A program made the position numbers and the translations under genes. A model generated the notes under the pieces. It saw nothing but the letters and a program-made list of their open reading frames with translations, was not told where the DNA came from and did no database searches. From Acestrorhynchus altus (taxonomy: Eukaryota; Chordata; Actinopteri; Characiformes; Acestrorhynchidae): a DNA stretch of 64,000 nucleotides. Position 1 is the first letter of the stretch; each line of letters opens with the position of its first letter. The DNA lies in the NCBI GenBank assembly GCA_034509495.1, contig CM067507.1, positions 30,408,392 to 30,472,391 on the forward strand. The letters are read 5' to 3'. Shown here one piece after another: positions 1-10,539 of this stretch.

Positions 1-43
1 CAGGGGCAGCAGATGGCCGGGCGGAGGTCCAGGGCGCGGGGGT
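1..43 (+). other. Possible 3' edge of a coding exon (weak)
   Basis: The first 41 bases are much more GC-rich than the rest of the window and end in a donor-like GGGG|GTGAGG, with GT at 42-43. Frame 3 is open across them and would read GAADGRAEVQGAG. Nothing downstream continues as coding. If real, the exon lies mostly outside the window and what follows is its intron. I do not recognise the peptide, and a short GC-rich stretch can do this by chance. Confidence 0.2.
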
Positions 44-224
44 GAGGGACCTGGTGTCACTCTGAGCGTCTGTGGCCCGTCTGGGCCACTGGCAGCCAGG
101 GGAAGAAAACGGGCATTGCCATCGACAGTCGAACAGTCTTTGCTACCCATCATCATGGGCACCACTGAGGCACGTAGGATTGGGTTATTAGGCATGCACA
201 CCTGCGGCTGTGGAGTGGGACTGG

Positions 225-228
<4 letters not shown>
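44..228. other. Non-coding sequence, nothing recognised
   Basis: Moderately GC-rich sequence between the possible donor site and the TG repeat. There is no convincing frame and no repeat that I recognise. Confidence 0.5.
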
Positions 229-299
<71 letters not shown>

Positions 300-353
300 C
301 TCTGTGTGTGTGTGTGTGTGTGTGCGGAGAGAGAGAGAGACAGAGAGAGAGAA
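229..353. repeat. Compound (TG)n-(GA)n microsatellite
   Basis: A long TG array with one TGCCTC interruption near 298-303 runs to 324. It passes directly into a GA tract (326-353) with one CA interruption. Both strands give spurious Cys/Val or His/Thr open frames. Confidence 0.97.
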
Positions 354-943
354 AATCAAACTGACCAAAGTGAGATTTTGACATGTTTTATCACCACACA
401 CCTGGTATGCAACAGCTCCTCCAGGGTTCCATAAAAACCAAAACTGATTGTGACCTCTTTGACCCACTGAAGATCTAATCTAGTCAGGTGAGATAAGACC
501 ATATCCCTTCTCTCCAAAAGCTGCCCCCACACACCTGTGAGTGAAAACTACACACTAATCAAAGGGTGTCTCATTGCTCCTATCACTGGCCAGATCTCAC
601 AGAATCTTGGATATCATGAGTCATACTAATAGGAGATCTAGTGTCAGAAAAAGTGTGCTTTGGTGCTTTGACTTCCAGGAAAGTGGAGGAGAAGAGATCT
701 ATGCGCATGGAGGTTTCCCATTTCAGTCAGTAGGCTGTATTACGGACTTCCAGTCTAAATGTACTCTTTGGTTTTTGCTAGGTGACAAGAATAATCCCAA
801 TTTTCAGCATATTTATCTTTACATGGTAAATCATACATTGTAAAAAACTATTTTGTTCCATGGGTGTCCCAATACCACCTCTTTTATGATCACAACTAAT
901 TCTAGGTGACAAAAAATTGTAGCTATATCTCAGAAATTAAAAA
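354..943. other. Unique-looking non-coding sequence
   Basis: No gene or repeat recognised. An 89-codon open frame at 574-843 has no domain, no repeats and no splice context, and is probably chance. Confidence 0.6.
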
Positions 944-1008
944 CCTTGAACTGGCAGGATATGAGAGAAGTACCTTTGAGCAAGGCATTTAACTCCCCAG
1001 GGTTGCCA
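944..1008 (+). mobile_element. SINE fragment, same family as the copy at 27.3 kb
   Basis: This piece matches the middle of the SINE at 27318-27540 in the same orientation. Shared landmarks are the phrases GAACTGGCAGGA, AAGTACCTT/AAGTGCCTT, GAGCAAG and ACTCCC, in the same order and spacing. Only the segment after the tRNA-like head survives, so it is a truncated dead copy. The identification comes from comparing the two loci in this window. Confidence 0.65.
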
Positions 1009-1103
1009 GAAAATAGCTGCTAAATGAATAGTGTTCTACTTTTATTACAAATATATGCTTTAAAACGTTTTTTTAACAGAATATAACTGAAATTTGGTAA
1101 AAT

Positions 1104-1244
1104 ATCAGGATAATGCTGTTAAAAACCAATCATTAGGGGTTTAGTTTATGCACTTCTGATGCCGGGCTCAAGGCTGGATAAATGGTGAGGGTTGTGTCAG
1201 GAAGGGCATCCGGCATAAAACTTGTGCCAAAACTATAATGCGGA

Positions 1245-1310
<66 letters not shown>

Positions 1311-1368
1311 ATCGACCCCTAACGAGAGCAGCTAAAAGAAGAAGAAGATCAGGTTAATGCTGTTAAAA
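1104..1368 (+). mobile_element. Retroelement 3'-end insertion with 21-bp target-site duplication
   Basis: Direct repeats ATCAGG(A/T)TAATGCTGTTAAAA at 1104-1124 and 1348-1368 (one mismatch) flank the insertion. Inside are landmarks that I recognise from a fish LINE 3' end, probably RTE-like: GGTGAGGGTTGTGTCAGGAA, GGGCATCCGGC, GCGGATC, and a 3' tail GCAGCTAAAAGAAGAAGAAG. An (AT)n array (1249-1306) has expanded inside it. Ends and duplication are seen directly; the family name is from memory. No coding part is present. Confidence 0.75.
1249..1306. repeat. (AT)29 microsatellite
   Basis: An uninterrupted AT dinucleotide array lies within the 3' part of the retroelement insertion at 1104-1368. It is self-complementary and could extrude a cruciform. 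Confidence 0.97.
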
Positions 1369-2020
1369 CAACAAATTATCTATCAAAAAAAAACAACAAA
1401 TTTGACATTATTTATGGTGTACAAATTAATGCAATTGGAGTTTTCTTGCTGTCCTGTCCTTAAGGTAAGATAAGATCCATGATCCATGAAGGTCAACATC
1501 TTGGTTTTGATACCCTGGCACTAAGAAAAAGACCGAGATCATAGTGAGATTATATTATACTTGTAGTAATTTTATGAAGTGAACTTTTCATTTACCATTT
1601 GTTTTGTTTTTGACAAACATACTTTTAAATCTAAATCATGTACCTCCTGAATATCAACTATGCACCTTATTCTGCATGACAATTGCATAGTGGGGACTTC
1701 CAGTTCAACAAAAAATCCATTGATATAGATTACAACCATTGTGATAATAAACATACAGAATTAGCATTATATGCTTAGTTAGAGGGTGTCACAATAACTG
1801 GGACACTATATATCTTGTGCTTCTCATAAAACATTCACTAATCATTAATGTTGACAAAATATAAAGAACAACTACATGATATAACAATATAACTTTTTCC
1901 AAGTCTACAAATATACAGTACATGGTCTCAAAATATAAAAATATGAATTATATTGACCAAAATTGAAATGGTTTTATACGTCATTTCCTGTAGTGCAGAT
2001 TAGGCCAGTGCTTAGACAAG
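1369..2020. other. AT-rich non-coding sequence
   Basis: No gene or repeat recognised. The 60-codon minus-strand frame at 1572-1754 has no recognisable feature. Confidence 0.55.
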
Positions 2021-2200
2021 TGGTCCTGGACTCAGTGGTCCTTAGACTCAATCCTGATGGAATGTTGGACTGTTTTCACCACTCTAACACACAGTTCATT
2101 AGTGGAAGGGATCATTAATTAGTTTTTTTAGTTTTATCAAGTATGTTGGGAGCCGGGGAGACTCTATAAGGTGTAGGGCAGTGGGTAGTCCAGGACCAGC
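2021..2200. mobile_element. Palindromic MITE-like element
   Basis: Termini are inverted repeats: TGGTCCTGGACT at 2021-2032 against AGTCCAGGACCA at 2187-2198. The interior (ACTCTAACACACAGTTCATT and GATCATTAATTAG) resembles a very common fish palindromic MITE that I know as CCAGGACCAG...TGGTCCTGG. No coding capacity is present. Terminal inverted repeats are seen directly; family membership is recalled. Confidence 0.7.
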
Positions 2201-2284
2201 ACAGAATGTAATGAAAAGAGCACCTCTCCAACCATTAAGCATTTTAAGCACCAAAAAAATCCACAATAGACTACCTCAAAAGGC

Positions 2285-2527
2285 ACATTCTGAAGGTTTT
2301 ACCATGGCCATCACAGTCCCCTTATCTGGACATCATTGAAAATCTGTGGATAGACCTCAGAAGAGCAGTGTATGCAAGATGGTCCTGGAATCTCAAACAA
2401 CTGCAAAACGTTTGCAAGGAAGAATGGATGAAAATTCCGAAACATGAATAGAAAGATTCTAGTAGGCTGGCTACGATACTGCCACTGCTGGGTAACCAGG
2501 GGTGCCCAAACATCTGCATGCCACTAT
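2285..2527 (+). mobile_element. Tc1-like transposase C-terminal relic
   Basis: An open frame at 2293-2451 reads PWPSQSPYLDIIENLW, then DLRRAVYAR and KEEWMKIP. This is the typical C-terminal block of Tc1 transposases, with the final acidic catalytic residue in IENLW. A TAG at 2449-2451 ends the frame. The rest decays to the right-hand end, GCCCAAACATCTGCATGCCA. Everything upstream is missing, so no functional transposase is encoded. The terminus resembles that of the Tc1 relic at 56.9-58.0 kb, which lies on the other strand. Confidence 0.85.
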
Positions 2528-2603
2528 ATGTCTGTTCCAAGCAATTTATTTTTTTGAAGAGTTTAAAAGAAGAAATACAAATCTAGACAGAAGCATATGT
2601 ATG

Positions 2604-2611
<8 letters not shown>

Positions 2612-2670
<59 letters not shown>

Positions 2671-2680
2671 ATGTGTGTGT
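2612..2680. repeat. (TG)n microsatellite
   Basis: TG array from 2612 to 2668, followed by AC and a short second TG run. It is preceded by a degenerate ATGTATAT stretch. Confidence 0.97.
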
Positions 2681-3484
2681 ACAAGCACGTGACAGGCTTT
2701 TAAAACTGTGCATGATCACGGAGCAGCTCTTTGCATTGAAGCCCCGTGGCCTTTCGGCCTACCCTCATCCAGACGGAGTCCCGAGTGTCCGGCTGAGAGC
2801 ACAGCGGCCAGGCACAAAGCAGAATGATCAATATTTGAGCAGCTGCGGTACCTCTCTTTCACTCCCTCTGCATCTCTCTCTGTCTCTCTCTCGCACCACA
2901 CCTCCCTGACACTATCCGTCCATCTCCCTGAATCTGCCAAGGAGATGAATTGTGTGTGAGAGAGAAAAGAGAGACAGAAAAGGACACACAGAGAGACAGA
3001 CACAGAGAGAGAGGACGACTATGAAGGAGAAGTGGTATCTTTCCACAGCCTCCCTTGATACATTATATATGAACTCCCAGATCCACTTGAACGGTAATAT
3101 CTGTGGTATTAATTCATTCTGTTGGCTCCAGCACTCTCTCTCTTCCTCTTTGCCCCTCTCTCTATCGTCTTTTCATCTTCAGATTGAAGCTCTTCCACAG
3201 ATGTTGGTCCGCCCGCCGACTAGGCGCTGAGTAATTGTCTTCCAAAGGGACGGATAAAAGCGAGATTGAGGGATTCAGTGGGTTTGTCAGTGTCCCGAGG
3301 AGGAGGGGTTGTGGGGTGGGTCCACTGTCACTTGAAAGTTGTGCTGCTAAACATTGGGCTAATAAAAGAAACCATCGCTTCTTATTATGGCCCTGGCAAG
3401 ATAAGTGGTGCATTGCTTCTCCTTGAAAATGAGAAAAATAAGTGATGGATGAGTCCTACACTTTATTTCAGGGGGAGAAAGTGA
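2681..3484. other. Non-coding sequence with CT/GA-rich patches
   Basis: Contains short interrupted TC and GA tracts (2850-2895, 2957-3012, 3135-3165) that create overlapping spurious frames. The stretch around 3185-3260 is GC-balanced and could be unique conserved sequence, but there is no coding signature. Confidence 0.5.
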
Positions 3485-3497
3485 GAGAGCTGAGAGA

Positions 3498-3552
<55 letters not shown>
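3485..3552. repeat. (GA)n microsatellite
   Basis: Two GAGAGAGCT units lead into an uninterrupted GA array ending at 3552. Confidence 0.97.
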
Positions 3553-3554
<2 letters not shown>

Positions 3555-4683
3555 AGTACATCTCTGATCACTGCTTGTGCTTTCTAGACGTACATGTCCT
3601 TGGGGAGGCAACACAAATTGAAAGCTTTGAAATGATGCGTGTGTGGAATTAACCCTCACACAGCTTCTGACACTCAAAGCCATGTTTTTTACTTTCACTC
3701 CAGAGAAGCTTGTGCCTTTGATCAATGTGCAAAGTCACTTTTTGGTAACACTGGCAAGCACAAGAAGGCCTCACAACAAACCCAGAAGTACTGGAATAAA
3801 GGAAAATGAATGGCATACATGACTGACTGTCTTGAAAGTGGGGGGCACGTTCAGATCTATCAGGAAAGTGTGCAGATGAAAGGGCTTCTAAAACACCCTT
3901 GAAAAAAAATAAAAAATATCACACAGTCATATCGCTTGACTGACAGACCAGAGTAGTTCAGCTGACAACAGGACAGAGGAGCCAATGCAGCAGCAACGCA
4001 AGTTAGAGGAGTGTGAACTCTTCATGATCTGCTTTGGTCTGCTTGATTAAAGCTAAACACGAGGAGCTCTTTGGCTTGTTTTAAAGAAGGTCCTCCAGAG
4101 GAGCTCGCTTTCATCTGTTCGTGATAAACACAAAGATGTGGGAACATTCACAGGCTGAGTTTAAGGGCGTGCTCTTCTCGCCTTGATCAGCGAGGCAGGA
4201 GCTTTCATTTCACTTATGTGTAGGCCTTACTGTGTGTGTGTGTGTGGGGGGGGTTGATTCATTATCTCCACCACTCCACCAACACATACACTGAGTGTTG
4301 ATTCAGTCAGATGATGTACAATTGCTGTATTTATTCATGTTAAGTCATATGGGCCAGATATTATGAACACTGTCTTTTATCAAAGAACAGAATCAATGCA
4401 AATAATCATAATTAGAATCATATTTCACAGACATTTCAACCTCTGCGTTTAATCCATCCATGACGGGATGGTGCTTTCCCCCTGCATGGTACCTACACTA
4501 TTCAACACTAGTCACTTTATGGGACCTCATACCTTGTTCATTTTTTAAAGCAACCCTGTTAACTCAAATTGGGTTAGCTTGGTGTTATTCCTTAATTTTA
4601 AGTCATTTGTTATTTTTGAGTGTCAATTTTAGCTCAGAACAGCAACACGAGTAACATATACCTACAGGACCTCTAACATAGGC
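3553..4683. other. Non-coding sequence, no gene seen
   Basis: Mostly unique-looking sequence with a short TG run followed by a G tract near 4211-4253. Nothing else recognised. Confidence 0.55.
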
Positions 4684-4852
4684 TGGTCCAGACATGTCCC
4701 TGATATTGGTCACTTGGGTCGAACATGGAATTGCACTAACAGCAAATTGATTTAAGGATATTGGAATTTCCTTAGAATTTCCTCAAATTGATTGGCTAAG
4801 AGAAAGAGAGGGGAATTGGGCAAGACCCTGAAGTGGCCGATATTTGTATTGG
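4684..4852 (+). repeat. Unfamiliar dispersed repeat, copy 1
   Basis: Aligns by eye, in the same orientation, with 38614-38773. Shared blocks in order are GGYCCAG, TCACTTGGG/CCACTTGGG, GATTTRAG, AATTTCCTT/AATTTCTTG, CAATTGATTGGC-like, AGAGAGAGGAA-like, CAAGACCC and GATATTTG. I see no terminal inverted repeats or coding frame and cannot place it in a known family. The two copies are diverged, which suggests an old dispersed element. Confidence 0.65.
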
Positions 4853-5169
4853 TCAATCTTAGACCAAGATAAGAATATATCCTATTGTGAAGAAAATATA
4901 ACATTTTTGTTAGGGCTTTTTAGGAGCCTGTTAGGAACAAATAGTGAGAACATAAAACAATCCTGCTGGATGTCTGCATTGTGTTGTGTGCATTGATGAT
5001 TCTTTCTGGTCAATCCATGCTCAGTGCAAGTTTTATGTAATGGTTTAGTCCCTACCCAGCTTGCTTGGAACCACGAGAGTGCTGGTATGAAAAAAGTTCC
5101 CAGTGCAATGGAAACGCACCACTAGTGAATTGTGAACCCGAGCAATTATAGACACCTATCACAGGAATT
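4853..5169. other. Non-coding sequence
   Basis: AT-rich at first, then mixed composition. No gene or repeat recognised. Confidence 0.5.
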
Positions 5170-5340
5170 GAACCAGCTTCTGGTCCCAAACCCATTTTTA
5201 TATCTTGTAGTGCACATCTGGGGATCATCCTTACTCAAGGGCATCTCAGCTGTGGATGCTGGTCCTGGGGACTGAACCAGAAACCTTGGCGTCCCAAACC
5301 CACTTTTTTAAACCTCAGGTCATAGCTGCCCAATTTAATC
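5170..5340 (-). mobile_element. tRNA-like SINE fragments, possibly two partial units
   Basis: On the minus strand there are two B-box-like phrases, GGTTCAGTCCCCAGGACCAG and the related one ending at about 5170. On the plus strand both sit next to CCCAAACCCA. The arrangement resembles fish tRNA-derived SINE heads read backwards (a GAACC..CAACCTT-type segment followed by TTAAACC). Heavily decayed; boundaries approximate. Confidence 0.45.
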
Positions 5341-5414
5341 CCAGTGTGTGAGTGCAGACACACATACAGAACTGCTGGTGCGGAGACACACCAGAGCAAT
5401 ATCTGGACAGCAAT

Positions 5415-5440
5415 GGGCGGGGGGGGGGTGGGGGGGGGGT
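5415..5440 (+). repeat. G-run cluster
   Basis: Three guanine runs of 3, 10 and 10 bases, separated by one C and one T. The plus strand could fold as a G-quadruplex. It is probably a simple-sequence expansion. Confidence 0.95.
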
Positions 5441-7454
5441 GTTGGCCTTTATGCCAGGGCAGCCCCCAGGTCTGATAGCATATGTTTCTCTTAGAAACTC
5501 TTCTACTCTTAGAAACTTCCTACAAATATTGATGTTGATGTATTTTTACATTATTATGACTCTATACCCAGCCCTACACGACTGCCTGCTTTATTTTCAA
5601 ATGAAAAGCAGACAAGTCAGTGAGCGTTGAAGGCCAGGACTCTTTCATACTCAACCAGTACCGCAGTATCCTTGCCTGAATGTATACCTGGCCTTGCAGA
5701 AGAGCTGCTTCAATTCTATATTCAGTACATTAACAAACACATTCATACATCTCTTCAGGTTTGAGAACATAAAGATCAGCACTGATATACTGTATCTTCC
5801 ATATTCTCAAAAGACAATGTTCTGCAGGAGATTTTCATGTATTCTTTCTTACTTTGTCTACTCCGTAGGTTTAAAGTGTGTGTTAACAAACACATTTAGC
5901 ATCAAACTAGAAAATGTATTTTCTATGTTAGACAGATATACAGTCTGTGATATATACTGTACTGATATAGAGACACCCAATCCTTTTGCCCAGAAACTAG
6001 CTTTTTGTCCTGCCAGAAACAGTTAAGACCTATTTTAGAAATTTGCAATCATTATAAAAGGTCAAATGATGTCAAGACTGTCCTGTTCACCCTGGCGATA
6101 TTTTTCTTAGCAGTGCTATCCTATTAAGAATTGCTAACAGCATGTACAAACGAGTTAGTGTCAGTATTTCGCTGTTTTCTCTTAATGAGGCAGTGCCACT
6201 GCCTCACAATTCGATCTTAATATTACTGTAAATCTGGCCTACAGTCTGCAGTTTGTGCATCAGATGTTTTAAATAACCTTTGTTGATCATCAACACAGGC
6301 TTTCACAAGTACAAGGCCTGTCCTATATGAACCAAATCTGAAACAGTCTCAGCTTTCCTTAGACATTATTGGTCCATTCATTATGGAACATTGACCCAGT
6401 GAACAGAAGAACCAGATTTAATGCCTGATACAAATGATGTGCTAAAAACAACAACATCAATTTGCTATTCATGTTTTAAAGGCTGTAATTCAATCAAACA
6501 CTCTATTGTTTGGGACAAATGAACAAACGTTCATATAAAAATGTTTAGAAATAAGTAAAAGTACCCAGAGAAAATATAAACCTGTGTCTAATTTCAATCT
6601 CAAGTCCATTAGCAAATGTATTATGTTAATAAGAATAGAACAGTAAAATATCAGACATTTGACCAGCAAAAAAAGCCATAACCCATTTTAGTAAATGTGC
6701 TGCCGTATTATGTTCAGTTTTGAATGAATTTCTAATATTAAGTTACAATGCAAGTCCACTTGACATTTTGCCTTGACACCTCCTATTCATTTCAATGGAG
6801 AGAACACCTGCGTGCGCACATTGCAGAGGTGCCTCGAGTATCAGGGTTGAGAAACATTGGTCTCACCAATCATAGTATCAGCTTTCCAGAATTAAAACAA
6901 CATAAACAATGACATTAAATAAAAATAAAATTGCCTGCTTCGAGGAAATAGGTTTTTATTCTTTTACTTCATTTGTATACAAAAATGTCACAAAAACGTT
7001 AACTCATTATAAGAAATTCCATTTTCTTAATGTTTTACTTATATTATTTTACTTATATTGCTTTTATTACATTTGTCTAGATAAGGCATATTTTTACAAG
7101 GCAGAAGAAGAAGACAAAAATGTTCAGTGAATTAGAAATGGCTAAACATGACAATTTCTAGAAAGCATTTAATGCTCTAGAGCAATTTGCCCTTTGACCA
7201 GTTAGTAATCAATGTATTGGGTTCATCAGCAGAGAATCAGATGACCATAGGGAGGATAACATCAAACAGACAGGTTAAAAATACAGATGAACTGTAGGTC
7301 ATGATCACATCAACTTCACACACTTCATCAGAGAGAATCAGTGACCCTGTCTCATTGACGGTGCTGACCCCTGCCTCCCACAGTTCAAAACAAATGGCAA
7401 ATGTGTCACTGCAAGTGTTGACTTTAGTGTATTAAACCCCAAAAATAGATTTTG
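5441..7454. other. AT-rich non-coding sequence, about 2 kb
   Basis: Frames at 5694-6026 (110 codons) and 6909-7130 have no recognisable domains and AT-driven composition. The phrase TCAGGGTTGAGAAACATTGG at 6840-6859 looks like the end of a common fish MITE, but I cannot find its other end. Confidence 0.55.
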
Positions 7455-7701
7455 TAGTTCAATGCAGGTGGCACGGTGGAGCAGTGGCTAGCGCTGTTGC
7501 CTCACAGCAAGAAGGACCTGGGTTTGATCCCTGGGTGGAGCAACCTGGGGAAATTACTGTATGGAGTTCGTGTGGGTTTCCTTCGGGTACTCCGGTTTCC
7601 CCCAAAGACAGTGGCCCTTAGTGTGTGAATGTGTGTGTGTGCCCTATGATGGACTAGTGCCCTGTCTAGGGTTCAGAAAATGGATGGATAGTTCAATGCA
7701 G
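7455..7701 (+). mobile_element. tRNA-like SINE with 13-bp target-site duplication
   Basis: The 13-base direct repeat TAGTTCAATGCAG occurs at 7455-7467 and 7689-7701 and exactly brackets the insert (7468-7688). The insert begins GTGGCACGGTGGAGCAGTGG. It carries a B-box-like GGGTTTGATCCC, then the familiar fish phrases GTGGGTTTCCTTCGGGTACT, CCGGTTTCCCCCAAAGACA and GGACTAGTGCCCTGTCTAGG, and ends in ATGGATGGATA. No protein is encoded. The clean duplication suggests a fairly recent insertion. Removing it rejoins the left flank to the minisatellite at 7690. Confidence 0.85.
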
Positions 7702-7925
7702 AGAACCACAAATATCTTTGGTAGAGTATTGTAGAGAGGTTTTGTACAACATTAGAACTTTAGAGAACCAGTGATATCTTTGGTAGGTATCCAATATATA
7801 TTTTGAAGATCATTGTAGAGAGCCCATGATAACTTTGATAGGTCATGGTAGGGAACCAATAATAACTTTGGTGGAGCAGAGTAAAGAACCAAAAACAGCT
7901 TTGGTAGTACATTGTAAAAATATTT
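7690..7925. repeat. Degenerate minisatellite, unit about 32-34 bp
   Basis: About six diverged units share the pattern GTAGAGAACCA..ATAACTTTGGTAG. Unit starts fall near 7694, 7729, 7760, 7816, 7848 and 7881; one unit is longer. The SINE at 7468-7688 has inserted at its left edge. Confidence 0.75.
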
Positions 7926-8279
7926 TCAATATTTTTATTATTGAAATAATATTAACTTACAAAGCTTAGTATTGTTTAATTGTTTAATTAAACAGTATTA
8001 AAGTGTTTAACTTTTAAATACCATCAGTTTAAATCAGTGTCATTTGTCAGTGCTCTACTGCTGCCTCAAAAAGCACTTAAGCTAGAATATGCAAAAGAAG
8101 TGATCAATATTCCTGTCTTTCTCTCCTCGGTATCAATTATTTTGAAAGATCCATCAAAATAACTTAGCATTTACCAATTAATCTCTTACATTTATTTATT
8201 GTCTAGATTAATTATTCAGCAACGGCAACATGGTGTCATGTCAAATCAAGAAATACTTTGATCAGTCTTTAATTGGTTG
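7926..8279. other. AT-rich non-coding sequence
   Basis: Poly-A/T-rich sequence with a TTGTTTAATT duplication at about 7975-7992. No gene seen. Confidence 0.55.
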
Positions 8280-8540
8280 AAAAGGAGGAACATGTGAACG
8301 GGACAGCAGCTCGAATGAATGCAGCAGACATGCGGGGGGCCGACATCGGACGATATATTTGGTTTCTCCCTTTAGGCGTGCTTAATTGGCAGAGAGGAGA
8401 AATGGCTAATTAATGCCGGTGGAGTGATTAAGGACACAAGGGCAGCGGCTTTCAACCTGTCAATTAAAGAAAGCCAGACATCAGCAGTCTCCAGCCACAA
8501 TGGCAGCGGCTGACAGGAATATTCCTTTAGTGGAAAAGAA
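8280..8540. promoter_or_regulatory. Candidate conserved regulatory island
   Basis: This segment is more GC-balanced and less repetitive than its AT-rich surroundings. It carries homeodomain-type cores: CTTAATTGGC near 8380, CTAATTAATG near 8407 and TCAATTAAAG near 8460. Both strands contain stops, so it is not coding. Conservation is inferred from look only. Confidence 0.3.
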
Positions 8541-9943
8541 CTGCTCATACACAACATTCAGCCTTGGCAAAGCGGTTGCTGCTTCAGCGTCTGCTTGCAA
8601 GTAATAACAGCTCAAACAAAGTGGATGTTTATATGCTGCTGCTTGCTTTGTTCTAGCTTTCACAGATGTTTGGGTAACAAGTTCGGGTTTGCATAAGAAT
8701 GTAACTGTTACAACAAAAAAATGGCACAATGGTAATGCATCTTAAAAGTTGAGAACACATCTAATAGTTCTATTCTGACAATTCACCTTTCTACACCTTT
8801 ATCCTATTAAAAAGTGGAATATACTGCAGGTATTGAATATTTGTTCTTTGATGTATAAATAAAAGTGAAAAATGGAATAAAATAAAGAAGAAAATCCTAG
8901 ATATGGTTTTACAAGCTTATTTACAATCCTTTTATTTTGCTTCAGTATGAAATATGTTTATTCTCTTGTGAAAAAAAAAAAAGAACTCTGATTGGCTGGT
9001 TCCTGAGTCTTTTTTCTGGCAGTTTGGCTGTCCACTCTGGGTCCCCTCAGTGTGGGGTTCTGATGTGGGGTTAGCTTCAGTCTTGGGTATTCCATTTTAT
9101 TTTCAAGGGAGTGGATGCTGAAAAAGAGGATAAAATGGCAGGCTAGGGATTAAGCTTAACATGGTGAATAAATAAATACATTTGTTTTATTGATGTGATT
9201 AATTTATTCATATTTTATACATTGGCATGAAAATGAAAAAAAAAAGGATTTGATTTATCAATACAGGCTATTAGAGTGATTTATCAGTCTTGCTAAATGA
9301 GTACATATTTCTGTAATGTTTGTTAACATATTTAACTCTCTTGTACCGCCACATACACACTGCAACAGTCCTAAAACCTGGGTGTACTTGAAGCCCCTCA
9401 CAACATCCTAACCACAGCAGACCCCCATGCATCCTCATTGTCCTCTTGTGAAAACCAAAATATGGTCACCCTAGTAAACATAGGGACTCAAAGTTTTGGA
9501 ATCAGCTCTTTCTCCAGCTCCGTCGTACACATGCCAATGTTTATTTTTGGTGAGGACAGAACAGTGTTTGATATTCCCATTCTAGGGCCAGTGATCTTAT
9601 CAAATGAAACTCACTTACTGCTAATAGATACATTTTTCACAATTTCAAGAACCTATACTTACTTTACAAAGTAAAGATACGTTGTAATGGGTCCTGGACT
9701 GAGGAATGAGTCCCCACATGGGCAAACACATGCTAAAGACTCCTTAAGTATAAAATGTTCAGAAATATGTTGAATAATCTTATAATATTTTTACTACAAT
9801 TGTATAATAAACTGTAAATGATAGAAGTTACAATTATCTTGTTATTTGGAAGACGGGAGGCAATCAGTATTGGAGAAAATATGCTCAAACAAATAGAATG
9901 CTTTTCTTTTTACTTTGACAAAACCCTTCAAATAGCACTGAAA
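8541..9943. other. Non-coding sequence
   Basis: Mixed and AT-rich sequence with short A runs (8971-8982, 9235-9246). Frames at 8481-8729 and 9438-9674 show no domains. Confidence 0.55.
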
Positions 9944-10131
9944 TGCACTATATGTCCAAATGTTCTGGACACCCCTTCTAATGAATGCATTTATCTGTTT
10001 CTCCCACTGCTGACACACATGAGCAAAAAACAAACAAAAAAATGCAGAATCAACTCTTTCTTATCAATATGGAAAAAAAAATTGTGGAAAAATAATGAGT
10101 GAACAGGTTTCCCATTACTTTTGTCATATAA
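9944..10131 (-). mobile_element. MITE copy A (internally deleted)
   Basis: The left terminus GCACTATATGTCCAAATG and the right terminus ATTACTTTTGTCATATA form imperfect inverted repeats. Next to the left end is CCCCTTCTAATGAATGCATT, shared with copies at 19.6 and 21.4 kb. Only about 188 bp remain, against about 453 bp in the 21.4-kb copy, so the middle is lost. I recognise this as a Tc1/mariner-like non-autonomous family common in otophysan fishes. Confidence 0.75.
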
Positions 10132-10539
10132 ATCCACTCCCATCACCTCACAGCACTGAGTGCATTTGAAAACTAATCCTTTCATATGTTGTCTACATTT
10201 AATATGCACACACTTGCTAGAACAGTGGACTTTAGATATTGAACATGATTTGTTCCAGTGCAGTTCAAAGCTCACAGAAAAGAAAATAAGGACATGCTGT
10301 TTACCATACAGCTAGTGTGACTTCATCAGCATTTTCAACTGCAGCATTAACTACATCCCTAGATGCAAATTACGGCTTTGTTCTGCCCAGCTCTCGTTAG
10401 CAGCTAGTTTTCACTTAAGACTCAGCTTGGACATAAGCCTTGTAGTCTTTATTATCAAGAGATAATAAAGATATGAGAACCTTAGTTTGGCTTGCATGTA
10501 ATAACCGTAAGGAGAAATTGTGCCATTCTGAGGGTTCAC
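10132..10539. other. Non-coding sequence
   Basis: No gene or repeat recognised. Overlapping short frames only. Confidence 0.5.

Noticed and set aside
2502..2909. 135-codon plus-strand open frame
   Set aside because: Built on the TG array; includes a Cys-Val run and CT-rich sequence.
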